From Thermodesulfobium narugense DSM 14796 (GTDB taxonomy: Bacteria > Thermodesulfobiota > Thermodesulfobiia > Thermodesulfobiales > Thermodesulfobiaceae), in the NCBI RefSeq assembly GCF_000212395.1, contig NC_015499.1, positions 124,001 to 188,000 of the forward strand: 64,000 bases of DNA, read 5' to 3'. Shown one piece after another: positions 1-9,987 of this stretch. Every line of letters begins with the position of its first letter. Position 1 is the stretch's first letter. Below the pieces are notes generated by a model. It ran no database searches. It was not told where the DNA came from and saw nothing but the letters and a program-made list of their open reading frames with translations. Both the position numbers and the translations under genes were made by a program.

Positions 1-2682
1 GCAAGTTTCGATCTGGTTCCAATTCCTGCTCTTCTTGCGCTCTCTGGCTTAAATCATCACCTTATCAGAAAGGGTACTAGAACAAAGGTTAGCATAGTCC
101 TGGAGTCGGCAGAGCCAAGAGAAGTACATCACTTTGCATGTTTAATTGGCTACGGAGCTAGTGCAATAAATCCTTATCTTGTTTTTGATACGCTAAAGGA
201 TATGTGCGAAAAATCTCTTTTAGAAATAGACTACGATTTGGCAGTAAAAAATTACGTAAAAGCAGCTTTAAAGGGCGTGATGAAAGTAGCCTCCAAAATG
301 GGCATTTCAACTCTTCAGAGCTATATGGGCGCTCAGATATTCGAGTGTGTAGGAATCGGCAAGGAAGTGATTGATAGATATTTTACAGGAACGCCGTCAA
401 GAATAGGCGGAATAAATTTGGATATAATTAAACAAGAAACTCTATTAAGATACAACAGGGCTTTTTTGCCAAACAATCAAGTGCTACCTTCAGGAGGCAT
501 TTATCAGTTTAGGGATGATGGCGAATACCACGCTTATAGGCCAGAAACAATATATCTTTTACAAAGAGCTGTTATGGAGGGCGATTATAAAAAATTTAAG
601 GCGTTTACTGCTTCTTTACACGAAGGGTGTGACGCTCTTCAGAACTTAAGAGGACTTTTTAGATTTAAAAAACAGAATAACCCAATACCAATTGATGAAG
701 TTGAGAGCGTGGAATCTATTGTAAAGAGATTTAAAACTGGTGCTATGAGCTATGGTTCAATCTCGAAAGAGGCGCATGAGACCCTTGCTATTGCTATGAA
801 TAGGATAGGCGGCAAGTCAAATACGGGTGAAGGCGGTGAAGATCCGTCCAGATATATTCCAGATGAAAACGGCGACTCAAGAAATAGCGCTATTAAGCAA
901 GTTGCATCAGCAAGATTTGGCGTAGACAGTCTTTATCTTGTAAATGCATCCGAAATTCAGATAAAAATGGCTCAGGGAGCAAAGCCTGGCGAGGGAGGGC
1001 AACTCCCTGGCCAGAAGGTTTATCCGTGGGTAGCGAAAACAAGATACTCAACTCCTGGAGTAGGGCTTATTTCGCCACCCCCACACCACGATATATACTC
1101 TATTGAAGATTTAGCTGAGCTCATTCACGATCTCAAGAACGCTAATCGAAACGCAAGGATTAACGTAAAGCTCGTTTCTGAGGTTGGGGTTGGTACTATC
1201 GCCGCAGGGGTTTCTAAGGGGAAAGCAGATGTAGTATTGATATCTGGATACGATGGTGGAACGGGTGCCTCTCCACGATCCAGTATACGACATGCAGGGC
1301 TTCCCTGGGAGTTGGGGTTGTCTGAAACTCATCAGACGCTTGTTTTAAATAATTTAAGGGATAGAATAACTATTGAGGTAGATGGGAAGCTTATGTCTGG
1401 CAGAGATATTGCAATTGCAGCGATGCTTGGGGCTGAAGAATTTGGATTTGCTACCTTGCCGCTTGTAGCGTTAGGTTGTGTGATGATGAGAGTTTGTAAC
1501 CTTGATACCTGTCCTGTGGGCATTGCAACCCAAAATCCAGAGTTGAGGAAGTACTTTAAGGGAAAGCCTGAATATGTAATAAATTTGATGTATTTCTTAG
1601 CAACAGAATTAAGAGAGATTATGGCCCAGATGGGATTTAGGACTGTAAACGAGATGGTTGGCAGAACTGATTGCCTTGAGATTGTAGAAACAGATCACTG
1701 GAAAGCCAAAACGCTTTGTCTTGATTCAATTCTCGCAAAACCGCCAGTAGACTCGTCAGTTGGAAGATATTGCACTAGAAAACAGGATCATTCAATTGAA
1801 AAGTCTTTGGACTATAGAGTATTACTAAAAAAGTGTAAAGGTGCAATAGAAAGCAGAGAGCCTGTCGAGATCTCTTTGCCTATTAGAAATACCAATAGAG
1901 TAGTTGGGACAATTTTAGGCAGCGAAATAACTTCAAGATATGCTCTTGAAGGTTTGCCTGAAGATACTATAAAAATAAATTTTGTAGGTTCTGCAGGCCA
2001 AAGTTTTGGCGCATTTTTGCCGAAAGGAATAACTCTTATTCTTGAGGGTGATTCAAACGACTACATAGCAAAAGGCCTAAGTGGCGGCAAGATAATAGTG
2101 TATCCGCCAAAGAATTCAAAATTTGTAGCGCATGAAAATATAATTATAGGAAACGTAGCGTTTTATGGAGCTACTTCAGGAGAGGGATATATTAGAGGAG
2201 TTGCAGGTGAAAGGTTTTGTGTAAGAAATTCAGGAGCAAAGGTCGTGGTTGAAGGTGTAGGCGATCACGGTTGTGAGTATATGACGGGCGGCATAGTTGT
2301 TTGTTTAGGGAAAACAGGAAGAAACTTTGCTGCTGGAATGACTGGTGGAATAGCTTACGTGTATGACATAGACAAAAGCTTTAAAACAAGAATAAACGTT
2401 AATACTGTATATGTAGAGTCTATAGAGAATTCTTCTGAAGAAGAGAAAGTCCGTTCAATGATCGAAAAACACTTAATGTATACAGACTCTTCACTTGCCA
2501 GACAAGTTTTGTCAGATTGGAGAGAGGAGAAAAAGAGGTTTGTAAAGATAATACCAAAAGACTACAAGAGAATGCTTCTTGCAATCGAAAAAGCTTATGC
2601 CGCTGGTTTTAGTGGAGATGAAGCTTTAATGGAAGCTTTCTATGAAAATATCAAAGATATGTCAAGGATTTCTGGTAACTAA
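1..2682 (+). CDS. gltB: Glutamate synthase large subunit, C-terminal part (5' end outside window)
   Basis: Makes glutamate from glutamine and 2-oxoglutarate together with GltD. The reading frame is open from base 1: the 67 codons before the first ATG at 202 encode typical GltB sequence ([15 protein letters not shown], then [20 protein letters not shown]), so this is a gene cut by the window edge and not a gene starting at 202. About 893 residues are visible. They cover the central and FMN-binding synthase domains, with the 3Fe-4S cysteine cluster around [13 protein letters not shown], and the C-terminal glycine-rich beta-helix (GXXG repeats near the end). The N-terminal glutaminase domain must lie upstream. 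gltD follows after 20 bp, so the two are probably one operon. Confidence 0.97.
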   Translation, partial: ASFDLVPIPALLALSGLNHHLIRKGTRTKVSIVLESAEPREVHHFACLIGYGASAINPYLVFDTLKDMCEKSLLEIDYDLAVKNYVKAALKGVMKVASKMGISTLQSYMGAQIFECVGIGKEVIDRYFTGTPSRIGGINLDIIKQETLLRYNRAFLPNNQVLPSGGIYQFRDDGEYHAYRPETIYLLQRAVMEGDYKKFKAFTASLHEGCDALQNLRGLFRFKKQNNPIPIDEVESVESIVKRFKTGAMSYGSISKEAHETLAIAMNRIGGKSNTGEGGEDPSRYIPDENGDSRNSAIKQVASARFGVDSLYLVNASEIQIKMAQGAKPGEGGQLPGQKVYPWVAKTRYSTPGVGLISPPPHHDIYSIEDLAELIHDLKNANRNARINVKLVSEVGVGTIAAGVSKGKADVVLISGYDGGTGASPRSSIRHAGLPWELGLSETHQTLVLNNLRDRITIEVDGKLMSGRDIAIAAMLGAEEFGFATLPLVALGCVMMRVCNLDTCPVGIATQNPELRKYFKGKPEYVINLMYFLATELREIMAQMGFRTVNEMVGRTDCLEIVETDHWKAKTLCLDSILAKPPVDSSVGRYCTRKQDHSIEKSLDYRVLLKKCKGAIESREPVEISLPIRNTNRVVGTILGSEITSRYALEGLPEDTIKINFVGSAGQSFGAFLPKGITLILEGDSNDYIAKGLSGGKIIVYPPKNSKFVAHENIIIGNVAFYGATSGEGYIRGVAGERFCVRNSGAKVVVEGVGDHGCEYMTGGIVVCLGKTGRNFAAGMTGGIAYVYDIDKSFKTRINVNTVYVESIENSSEEEKVRSMIEKHLMYTDSSLARQVLSDWREEKKRFVKIIPKDYKRMLLAIEKAYAAGFSGDEALMEAFYENIKDMSRISGN

Positions 2683-2702
2683 ACACAACTTAGGAGGTAT
2701 TT

Positions 2703-4169
2703 ATGGGAAAGATTGGCGCCTTTCTTGAACAAAAAAGAATAACTCCTTCTGAGAGAGCTCCTCTTGAAAGGATTAAAGACTTCAACGAGTTTAAAATACC
2801 TATGAGCGAAGAAGATATAATCCTTCAGGCATCAAGGTGTATGGATTGTGGAATACCCTTTTGCCACTCAGGGGTTCTTCTTGGAGGAATGACTGCAGGG
2901 TGTCCCCTTCACAACCTTATTCCAGAGTTTAATGATCTAATTTACAGGAGAGCATGGAAAGAGGCATATAAAAGGCTAATTTTTACCAACAACTTTCCAG
3001 AGTTTACAGGAAGAGTTTGTCCTGCTCCATGTGAAGGCTCTTGTACAGAAGGCTTGAATTGGGAGAGCGTAACTATAAAGAACAATGAACTTGCTATTAT
3101 AGAAAAGGCTTTTTCAGAAGGCTTTGTTGAGAAAAGGGTTGTTAAGAGAAGTGGTAAAAGAGTAGCTGTCGTTGGATCAGGCCCATCGGGTCTAGCTTGT
3201 GCTGATACATTAAACTCTTATGGACACGAGGTCTCAGTTTTTGAAAGAGCAGATAGAGTTGGTGGCCTTCTAATGTATGGCATACCAAACATGAAACTTG
3301 ACAAAAAAGTTGTAATGAGAAGAATTGACTTGATGCAAGAAGAGGGCGTAAGGTTTTTTACGAATAAAGAAATTGGAGTAGATATATATTTAAAAGATCT
3401 TGTAAAGGAATTTGATGCTGTAGTCCTTTGTTGTGGCGCAACCAAGCCCAGAGATCTAAAAGTTCCTGGAAGAGAGTTAAAGGGGATCTATTTTGCTGTA
3501 GATTTTTTGAAGTCAAATACCAAATGCCTTTTGGACAGCGACTATTCAAACTTGATATCAGCAAAGAACAAAAACGTAATTATAATAGGAGGGGGAGATA
3601 CAGGTACTGATTGTGTTGCTACAGCTATCAGACATGGATGTAAAGACGTTATACAAATAGAAATACTTCCTGAACCACCAAAAGTTAGATCTCAAAATAA
3701 TCCATGGCCTGAGTGGCCAAAGGTTTTAAAGGTTGACTATGGACAAGAAGAAAGAATAGCTCTTTTTGGAAAGGATCCGAGAATTTATCTTACCACTGTT
3801 ACGAGTTTTGAACCTAAAGAAGACGGCGTTAGTCTTGGATGGGTTAATACTATTAAGGTAAAATGGGAAAGAGACGATAGAGGTAATTTTATACCAAAGC
3901 ACGTTCCCTGTAGCGAAGAAAAGTTAAAAGCTGATATGGTATTGATCGCTATGGGATTTTTGGGACCAGAGGATAAAGTTATAAAGGAACTTTCCATTGA
4001 GCAAGACCACAGATCTAACGTCAAAGCACAGTTTGGAGATTTTAAAACAAACGTAGAAAAGGTTTTTGCAGCAGGAGATATGAGAAGAGGACAAAGCCTT
4101 GTCGTTTGGGCAATAGCAGAAGGAAGAGGCGTTGCAAAGAGCGTAAACGAATTTTTGATAACAAAATAA
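2703..4169 (+). CDS. gltD: Glutamate synthase small subunit (NAD(P)H-dependent)
   Basis: Flavoprotein of 488 residues that feeds electrons from NAD(P)H to GltB. The N-terminal part has the cysteine motifs for two 4Fe-4S clusters (CMDCGIPFCH, CPLHN, CPAPCEGSC). A first dinucleotide fold (GSGPSGLACAD) for FAD near residue 155 and a second (GGGDTGTDC) near residue 300 for NAD(P)H follow. The C-terminus carries the usual AAGDMRRGQSLVVWAI flavin motif. Start ATG is preceded by an AGGAGG box. It sits immediately after gltB. Length is normal for the family. Confidence 0.97.
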   Translation: MGKIGAFLEQKRITPSERAPLERIKDFNEFKIPMSEEDIILQASRCMDCGIPFCHSGVLLGGMTAGCPLHNLIPEFNDLIYRRAWKEAYKRLIFTNNFPEFTGRVCPAPCEGSCTEGLNWESVTIKNNELAIIEKAFSEGFVEKRVVKRSGKRVAVVGSGPSGLACADTLNSYGHEVSVFERADRVGGLLMYGIPNMKLDKKVVMRRIDLMQEEGVRFFTNKEIGVDIYLKDLVKEFDAVVLCCGATKPRDLKVPGRELKGIYFAVDFLKSNTKCLLDSDYSNLISAKNKNVIIIGGGDTGTDCVATAIRHGCKDVIQIEILPEPPKVRSQNNPWPEWPKVLKVDYGQEERIALFGKDPRIYLTTVTSFEPKEDGVSLGWVNTIKVKWERDDRGNFIPKHVPCSEEKLKADMVLIAMGFLGPEDKVIKELSIEQDHRSNVKAQFGDFKTNVEKVFAAGDMRRGQSLVVWAIAEGRGVAKSVNEFLITK

Positions 4170-4262
4170 AATAATTGGCTTTTTTGTAAATTTTTGTTAA
4201 ATTTTAAATAATATAGTTTAATATATTATTATCACTAATAACTTTGATTAGGGAGTGTAGAT

Positions 4263-4832
4263 ATGGCTGAAATTTCTATGAATGACTTAAAAAATGCTAC
4301 AAACATTTTAATTGATGGAGCTGTATATCAGGTTGTTTACTTTCAACACGCAAGAAAAGCACAGGGCGCTGCATATGTCAGAACAAAGCTAAAAAATCTA
4401 AAAACTGGCGCTGTCCTTGAAAAGACCTTTAGGTCTGAAGACAAGATAATAGAGGCAGATGTTGAGAGAAGGCCATTTCAATTTTTGTACAAATCAGGGG
4501 ATACCTATCACTTTATGGACTTAAATAACTACGAACAGTGGGAGTTGAATAAAGACGTTTTAGGAGATGCTGTAAATTATCTTAAAGAAGAGCAAAGCGT
4601 TGATGCAATAGTTTATAATGGTACGCTTTTAAATATTGAACTTCCGACTACTGTTGATCTAGAGGTGGTTGAGACCGATCCTGGCGTAAGAGGCGATACT
4701 GCACAGGGCGGCTCAAAGCCTGCTACCCTTGAGACTGGAGCTGTTATAAGTGTGCCTTTATTTATAAATGTGGGAGATGTGGTAAGAGTGGATACCCGAA
4801 CAAATCTTTATATTGAAAGGGTAAAGTCATGA
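4263..4832 (+). CDS. efp: Elongation factor P
   Basis: Translation factor of 189 residues that relieves ribosome stalling at polyproline stretches. KOW-like N-terminal domain, central OB domain and C-terminal OB domain are all present; the end has the signature region with [17 protein letters not shown]. Odd feature: the loop that normally reads like KPGKG, with the modified lysine or arginine at its tip, reads ARKAQG here. The tip position (residue 34) is glutamine, although a lysine sits two residues earlier. It is preceded by a 93-bp AT-rich gap and followed, with ATGA overlap, by accB, an arrangement common in Gram-positive-type genomes. Confidence 0.96.
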   Translation: MAEISMNDLKNATNILIDGAVYQVVYFQHARKAQGAAYVRTKLKNLKTGAVLEKTFRSEDKIIEADVERRPFQFLYKSGDTYHFMDLNNYEQWELNKDVLGDAVNYLKEEQSVDAIVYNGTLLNIELPTTVDLEVVETDPGVRGDTAQGGSKPATLETGAVISVPLFINVGDVVRVDTRTNLYIERVKS

Positions 4833-5293
4833 TTAATTTTGATCTTGAAGAAATAAAAGAGTTAATAAGGGCTATGCAGGAAAACTCTATTACTGAGCTT
4901 TGTTTAGAATCCGAAGGAATAAAACTAAATCTTAAGAGAGAAAGTGACCGAAAGGGTGTAGTTGATATTGGTGGCTTTAGTTTGCCTACTTCTGAAGAAA
5001 TTAAAAAGAATAGTTTAGAAGGTATTTCACAGTCTAAATCAGAGGGAGTTTTTATAAAATCTCCGATGGTTGGCACATTTTATAGATCTCCTTCGCCTAA
5101 CTCTCCGCCCTTTGTAGAGGTTGGAGACTACGTAAAAAAAGGTCAAGTTGTATGTATTATTGAAGCAATGAAACTTATGAACGAAATAGAGTCCGAAGTA
5201 GAGGGAACTATAAAGGAAATACTAGTAGAAAACGCTATGCCTGTCGAGTTTGGTCAGCCTTTGATGGTTGTTGAACCGCAAAATATTACTTAA
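4829..5293 (+). CDS. accB: Acetyl-CoA carboxylase biotin carboxyl carrier protein
   Basis: Carries the biotin that shuttles CO2 in the first step of fatty-acid synthesis. The 154-residue protein has an N-terminal helical region, a flexible linker (about residues 41-72) and a C-terminal biotinyl domain with the EAMKLMNE motif; lysine 115 is the expected biotinylation site. The start ATG overlaps the efp stop codon, so the two are likely translationally coupled. accC follows after 89 bp. Confidence 0.96.
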   Translation: MINFDLEEIKELIRAMQENSITELCLESEGIKLNLKRESDRKGVVDIGGFSLPTSEEIKKNSLEGISQSKSEGVFIKSPMVGTFYRSPSPNSPPFVEVGDYVKKGQVVCIIEAMKLMNEIESEVEGTIKEILVENAMPVEFGQPLMVVEPQNIT

Positions 5294-5326
5294 TCCTTAT
5301 ATTACGATACTTTTAGAGGTGAATTA

Positions 5327-5386
5327 ATGTCTGAACTAAGACTGTTATTTGTTAAATCTATTGATTTTAGTTACTTTGCCTTATGA
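5327..5386 (+). CDS. Candidate 19-residue leader peptide ahead of accC
   Basis: A short ORF lies in the accB-accC gap. It has its own ribosome-binding site (AGAGGTG, 9 nt before the ATG) and its TGA stop overlaps the accC ATG as ATGA. The peptide reads MSELRLLFVKSIDFSYFAL. accC has no good ribosome-binding site of its own at that position, so translation of this ORF may deliver ribosomes to accC. No recognisable domain. It is inferred from ribosome-binding site and overlap only; it could be fortuitous. Confidence 0.45.
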   Translation: MSELRLLFVKSIDFSYFAL

Positions 5387-6726
5387 AAAGGATATTGATT
5401 GCAAACAGGGGTGAAATTGCTCTAAGAATTATTAGAGCACTTAGAGAATATGGGTACTTTTCTGTCTTAGCTTATTCAGAGGCAGATAAAACGAGCCTCC
5501 CAGTGAAACAAGCTGATGCAAGCATATGTATAGGACCTGCTAGCGCAAAGGGAAGCTACTTAAACATTCCTGCTATAATTTCTGCTGTTGAGGTTACCGG
5601 ATGTGACGCTGTTCATCCAGGTTACGGCTTTCTTGCCGAATCTCCTCAATTTGCAAGGGTTTGCAAAGATGCTGGAATTACCTTTATAGGGCCATCACCC
5701 GAAGCTATGGAAAAGGTTGGAGACAAATCTGTAGCGAGATCTGTGGCTATGAGCGCAGGAGTCCCAGTGGTTCCTGGTTCAACGGGTTTTGTCAATTCAA
5801 AAGAAGACCTTTTTAGGCTTGCAAAAGAGATAGGTTTTCCGTTAATATTAAAGGCTGCGGCAGGAGGCGGCGGAAAGGGTATGAGAATAGTACAGAGTTT
5901 CAAAGAACTTGAAGACTCCTTTGAAACTGCCTCAAATGAAGCCAAAACAGCATTTGGAAACAGTAATTTATACCTTGAAAAATATGTTTCAGAGCCAAGA
6001 CATATAGAGATTCAATTTGCAAGGGACAAATTTGGAAACTGTATATCTCTTTTTGAGAGAGAGTGTTCAATCCAAAGAAAACACCAAAAGCTTCTTGAAG
6101 AGAGCCCTTCTTGTATTATTAGTCCAAAGCTGAGAAAAGATTTAAGCGAGGCAGCTCTTGCTATAGCCAACCAAGTAGGATATGTGGGAGTTGGTACTGC
6201 AGAATTCCTTGTCACTCCTGAAGAGATGTTTTATTTTATTGAAATTAACGCAAGAATTCAAGTTGAGCATCCTGTAACAGAGATGGTAACAGGAATTGAT
6301 CTGGTAGAGTTACAGCTATTGATTGCTGAAGACAGACCAATTCCATTTTCTCAGGATGATATAAAGATTATGGGACATGCTATAGAGTGTAGAATTAATG
6401 CTGAGGATTCTCGCAATAACTTTCGTCCGTCTCCGGGAAAGGTTACCCAATTTATTCCTCCAGGTGGTCCTGGTATAAGGTGTGATACTCATCTTTATTC
6501 AGGATTTGATATTGTTCCTTACTATGATTCGCTTATCGCAAAGGTTATCGCATACGCTCCTACCAGAGAAAAAGCCATAAACAGGATGGAAAGGGCTTTG
6601 TATGAGATGGTAATAGATGGAATTTCAACTACCATAGACTTTCACAGAGAGGTTTTAAAGAACGCATTCTTTAGAAAAGGGGATTATTATACGAATTTCG
6701 TTCAAAGAAGAATGGGCATAAAGTGA
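5383..6726 (+). CDS. accC: Acetyl-CoA carboxylase, biotin carboxylase subunit
   Basis: ATP-dependent carboxylation of biotin on AccB. The 447-residue protein has the ATP-grasp fold, with the N-terminal domain starting KRILIANRGEIALRIIRA, the glycine-rich ATP lid KAAAGGGGKGMRIV near residue 160, and the active-site block FIEINARIQVEHPVTE near residue 280. Length is normal. It lies between accB and nusB, and the last bases overlap the nusB GTG. The carboxyltransferase subunits accA/accD are not in this window. Confidence 0.97.
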   Translation: MKRILIANRGEIALRIIRALREYGYFSVLAYSEADKTSLPVKQADASICIGPASAKGSYLNIPAIISAVEVTGCDAVHPGYGFLAESPQFARVCKDAGITFIGPSPEAMEKVGDKSVARSVAMSAGVPVVPGSTGFVNSKEDLFRLAKEIGFPLILKAAAGGGGKGMRIVQSFKELEDSFETASNEAKTAFGNSNLYLEKYVSEPRHIEIQFARDKFGNCISLFERECSIQRKHQKLLEESPSCIISPKLRKDLSEAALAIANQVGYVGVGTAEFLVTPEEMFYFIEINARIQVEHPVTEMVTGIDLVELQLLIAEDRPIPFSQDDIKIMGHAIECRINAEDSRNNFRPSPGKVTQFIPPGGPGIRCDTHLYSGFDIVPYYDSLIAKVIAYAPTREKAINRMERALYEMVIDGISTTIDFHREVLKNAFFRKGDYYTNFVQRRMGIK

Positions 6727-7127
6727 AAAAATCCTTAAGATATTTAAGAGAGATGGTTTTAAAAATTTTGTATGAACTTGAGATAAACAGTCAGAGCACG
6801 ATTAATGTCCTTATGCAAAGATATGCCGAACACATCCAGCCAGAAGACTTTGAATTTATAAGGGTAAGAGCTGAGGGCATAATTGAAAATAAAGATGCTA
6901 TTGACAAATTATTAGACGAATTGTCTATTGATTGGCCAACTGAAAGGATGGTTGTTACCGATAGACTTATTATGGAAATTGCAGTTTTTGAAATGAATTA
7001 TTTAAAATTATCTCCTTCAATTGCCATTAACGAGGCAGTAGAGCTCTCAAAACTTTACGGAACTGAGAAATCATATAAGTTCGTAAACGCTGTACTGTCT
7101 AAAGTAGCAAACATTAGCAAATCTTAA
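6723..7127 (+). CDS. nusB: Transcription antitermination protein NusB
   Basis: All-helical RNA-binding protein of 134 residues that works with NusE in rRNA antitermination. Family features are the early Arg-rich helix (RYLREMVLKILYELEIN) and the C-terminal region SPSIAINEAVELSKLYGTEKSYKFVNAVLSKV, which is close to the standard NusB signature. Start is GTG, overlapping the accC stop as GTGA. It is the last gene of the efp-accB-accC-nusB run. Confidence 0.93.
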   Translation: MKKSLRYLREMVLKILYELEINSQSTINVLMQRYAEHIQPEDFEFIRVRAEGIIENKDAIDKLLDELSIDWPTERMVVTDRLIMEIAVFEMNYLKLSPSIAINEAVELSKLYGTEKSYKFVNAVLSKVANISKS

Positions 7128-7190
7128 ATTATAACTTAAACTTCTATTTAACTCTTTTGTGATTTACAATAAGTTTATGAGGAGGACTTT

Positions 7191-7952
7191 ATGCTCTCAA
7201 AGAGAATTATACCCTGTCTTGATGTAAAGGATGGAAGAGTCGTAAAGGGAATAAGCTTTATAAACCTAAGGGATGCTGGTGACCCTGTGCTACTTGCGAG
7301 AACCTACGATAGAGAAGGGGCTGATGAGTTGGTTTTCTTAGATATTACAGCTTCAAAAGAAAAAAGGGATATAATGCTAAAGGTTGTTCAGGATGTTGCA
7401 AAAGAAGTCTTTATTCCCTTTACCGTTGGTGGTGGCATAAAGTCTCTTAAGGATATGGAAGATCTACTTATGGCTGGTGCCGATAAGGTTTCGATAAATA
7501 CTTCAGCAGTCTATGACCCTGAACTTATTACAAAGGGCGCTACTACGTTTGGAAGGCAGTTTATGGTGGTGGCAATAGATGCAAAAAGGGAGAACGACTC
7601 GTTTAGAGTTTTTACACACGGTGGCTCAAGACCCACAGACCTTGATGCCGTTGAGTGGGCAAGAGAAGTAGAAGATAGGGGTGCTGGAGAAATACTGCTA
7701 ACCAGCATGGATCAGGATGGTAGAAAAACTGGTTATGATATTGAGCTTACCAAAAGGATCTCTGAAGCTGTAAACATTCCTGTTATAGCTTCTGGCGGAG
7801 CGGGTACAATTGAACACGTGATAGAAGTTTTTAAAAAGACCAGAGCTACAGCTGCGCTTCTTGCTAGCGTTCTCCACTTTGGCGAGATTAGAATTAAAGA
7901 CATAAAGATTGCTATGCAAAAAGAAAAAATACCGGTAAGGCTAGACTGGTAA
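7191..7952 (+). CDS. hisF: Imidazole glycerol phosphate synthase, cyclase subunit
   Basis: Cyclase half of IGP synthase in histidine biosynthesis; takes ammonia from HisH and makes IGP plus AICAR, which feeds purine synthesis. The (beta/alpha)8 barrel of 253 residues begins [19 protein letters not shown] (catalytic Asp11), has the phosphate-binding TVGGGI and the second catalytic Asp in VAIDAKR. It is preceded by GAGGAGG. No other his gene is nearby; instead purB and purC follow, a grouping that fits the AICAR link to purines. Confidence 0.97.
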   Translation: MLSKRIIPCLDVKDGRVVKGISFINLRDAGDPVLLARTYDREGADELVFLDITASKEKRDIMLKVVQDVAKEVFIPFTVGGGIKSLKDMEDLLMAGADKVSINTSAVYDPELITKGATTFGRQFMVVAIDAKRENDSFRVFTHGGSRPTDLDAVEWAREVEDRGAGEILLTSMDQDGRKTGYDIELTKRISEAVNIPVIASGGAGTIEHVIEVFKKTRATAALLASVLHFGEIRIKDIKIAMQKEKIPVRLDW

Positions 7953-7963
7953 AGGAGGCTTTT

Positions 7964-9256
7964 ATGGAACTTGACAGGTATGCCCAAAGCGAGATGAAGG
8001 CAATATTTTCTGAAGAAAACAAGATTAACCTTTGGCTAGACATTGAAATGGCGGTTTTAAAAGCATGGGAGACAGAAGGGGCTGTCCCTGAGGGGACGTA
8101 TAAAGCTGTTCGCTCAAATGCAAAAGTAGATATTAAGAGAATAAAAGAGATAGAAAGCGTAGTCCATCACGAAATTATTGCATTTCTTACTGCTCTTGCA
8201 GAAAACGTTGGCGAAAGAAGCAGATTTATTCACCTTGGACTCACATCCTCTGATATTCTTGACACTGCAACTAGCTTGCAGATAAAGGAGGCAAACAACC
8301 TTATCTATCAAGAATTAGAAAAGCTCGAATCCGTCTTGAAAGATCTGGTTATAAGGACTAAGGATATTTTGTGTGTGGGCAGAACTCATGGGGTTCACGC
8401 TGAGCCCATTACCTTTGGGTTCAAGCTTGCTGGATATTTACTTGAGCTAAAAAGAAATAAAGAAAGGCTTCAAAACGTGTCAAAAGAAGCTGCAGTAGGA
8501 AAGATTTCTGGTGCAGTAGGAACCTATGCGCACCTTAACCCAAATATAGAGCGCCTAACCCTTGAACAACTGGGACTTAAACCTCTGGAGGTATCCACTC
8601 AGATTATACCAAGGGATATATTTGCAAACGTATTTTCTGCATGGGCATTAATAGGATCCTTTATAGAAAGACTTGCTCTTGAAATTAGACATCTGCAGAA
8701 GACTGAGGTATTAGAGATGGAAGAGCCGTTTTATGAAGGTCAAAAGGGTTCTTCTGCTATGCCGCACAAGAGAAATCCAATACTTTGTGAGAGGCTTGAC
8801 GGGATGTCAAGGATACTTAGAGGCAACCTTATAGTATCCCTTGAAAATACCGCGCTTTGGCATGAGAGGGATATATCCCATTCCTCTGTGGAAAGGATGA
8901 TCATACCAGAAAGCGCTATATTGACTCATTATATGATTAAGACTATGATTAGAATCTTAACTGATTGTAAGATATATCCAGACAATATGATGGAAAATCT
9001 TAACTTCAGAGGCAAGCTTATATGTTCTCAAAGACTTCTTTTAGAGCTTGTAAGAAAGAATATGTTAAGAGAACAAGCATATAAAATAGTTCAGACGCTT
9101 GCGATGAAGGCCTTTAACGAAAAGATGAATTTTGAACAAATAGTTAGAAGCGATCCGGAAATAAAGTCATACCTAAGTGAAGAAGAGTTAAACGAGGTAT
9201 TTGACTACAAATATTTTGTCCGTTATGTAGACGAAATAGTTTCAAGAGTAATATAA
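7964..9256 (+). CDS. purB: Adenylosuccinate lyase
   Basis: Catalyses two fumarate-releasing steps of purine synthesis. The 430-residue protein has the fumarase/aspartase superfamily signature GSSAMPHKRNP near residue 263, the HLGLTSSDILDTA block near residue 85, and the histidine region RTHGVHAEPITFG. The strong AAAGGAGG ribosome-binding site lies only 11 bp after hisF. Its product is consumed by the same pathway as PurC, encoded next. Confidence 0.97.
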   Translation: MELDRYAQSEMKAIFSEENKINLWLDIEMAVLKAWETEGAVPEGTYKAVRSNAKVDIKRIKEIESVVHHEIIAFLTALAENVGERSRFIHLGLTSSDILDTATSLQIKEANNLIYQELEKLESVLKDLVIRTKDILCVGRTHGVHAEPITFGFKLAGYLLELKRNKERLQNVSKEAAVGKISGAVGTYAHLNPNIERLTLEQLGLKPLEVSTQIIPRDIFANVFSAWALIGSFIERLALEIRHLQKTEVLEMEEPFYEGQKGSSAMPHKRNPILCERLDGMSRILRGNLIVSLENTALWHERDISHSSVERMIIPESAILTHYMIKTMIRILTDCKIYPDNMMENLNFRGKLICSQRLLLELVRKNMLREQAYKIVQTLAMKAFNEKMNFEQIVRSDPEIKSYLSEEELNEVFDYKYFVRYVDEIVSRVI

Positions 9257-9282
9257 CTAAAACTCTTAAAGGAGATGATTTC

Positions 9283-9978
9283 GTGGAGCTTTTGTATGAG
9301 GGAAAAGGAAAACAAGTCTTTTTGACAGATGATCCCGATCTGGTTGTCTTTAGATTCAAGGATGAAGCTACTGCTTTTGACGGGGTAAAAAAGGAATCTT
9401 TTGGCGGCAAAGGAGAAATGTGTGCAACTATTACAGAAATCTTAATGAATCTTCTTGAAAAAAATGGCGTAAGGACACACTTTGTAAAGAGGCTTTCTAA
9501 CAACGAAATGTTAGTCAAAAGGTGCTTTATGCTACCCATAGAAGTAGTAGTTCGCAACTATTCTGCTGGTTCAATTGCAAAGAATCTTGGCCTTAAGAAA
9601 GGTATAAAGTTTCCATTTCCTATCAAAGATCTCTTTTATAAAAGCGATGAGCTTCACGATCCTATGCTAAACGACGATAGGGCAGTTGCGCTTGGGTTTG
9701 TTACCTTTGATGAACTTGACGTATTATACAATAGTGCTCTCAAAGTCAACGAGGTTCTTTCAAGTTTTCTCTTGGAAAAAGGAATTATATTAGCTGACTT
9801 TAAACTTGAGTTTGGTAAATTTAAGGATTCAATATTGTTAGCTGACGAGATTACTCCTGATTCGATGAGGCTATGGGACAAAGATACCCTTGAACCCTTT
9901 GACAAAGACAGATTTAGATTTGATTTGGGCGATCTACTTGCTGGCTATAGGCTATTTTTAGAAAAGATAACTAAATAG
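9283..9978 (+). CDS. purC: Phosphoribosylaminoimidazole-succinocarboxamide synthase (SAICAR synthase)
   Basis: Joins aspartate to CAIR in purine synthesis; PurB then removes fumarate from the product. The 231-residue protein starts at GTG after an AAAGGAGATG box. Family motifs are LLYEGKGKQVF at the N-terminus, VVRNYSAGS in the middle and LADFKLEFGKF followed by LADEITPDSMRLWD. Length is normal for the bacterial short form. Confidence 0.97.
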   Translation: MELLYEGKGKQVFLTDDPDLVVFRFKDEATAFDGVKKESFGGKGEMCATITEILMNLLEKNGVRTHFVKRLSNNEMLVKRCFMLPIEVVVRNYSAGSIAKNLGLKKGIKFPFPIKDLFYKSDELHDPMLNDDRAVALGFVTFDELDVLYNSALKVNEVLSSFLLEKGIILADFKLEFGKFKDSILLADEITPDSMRLWDKDTLEPFDKDRFRFDLGDLLAGYRLFLEKITK

Positions 9979-9987
9979 TGTAATTCT

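Noticed and set aside
202-2682. gltB as a complete gene beginning at ATG 202
   Set aside because: The frame is open to base 1 and encodes conserved GltB residues before that ATG, so the true start is outside the window.
7191-7952. Histidine biosynthesis operon
   Set aside because: Only hisF is present; neighbours are purine genes.
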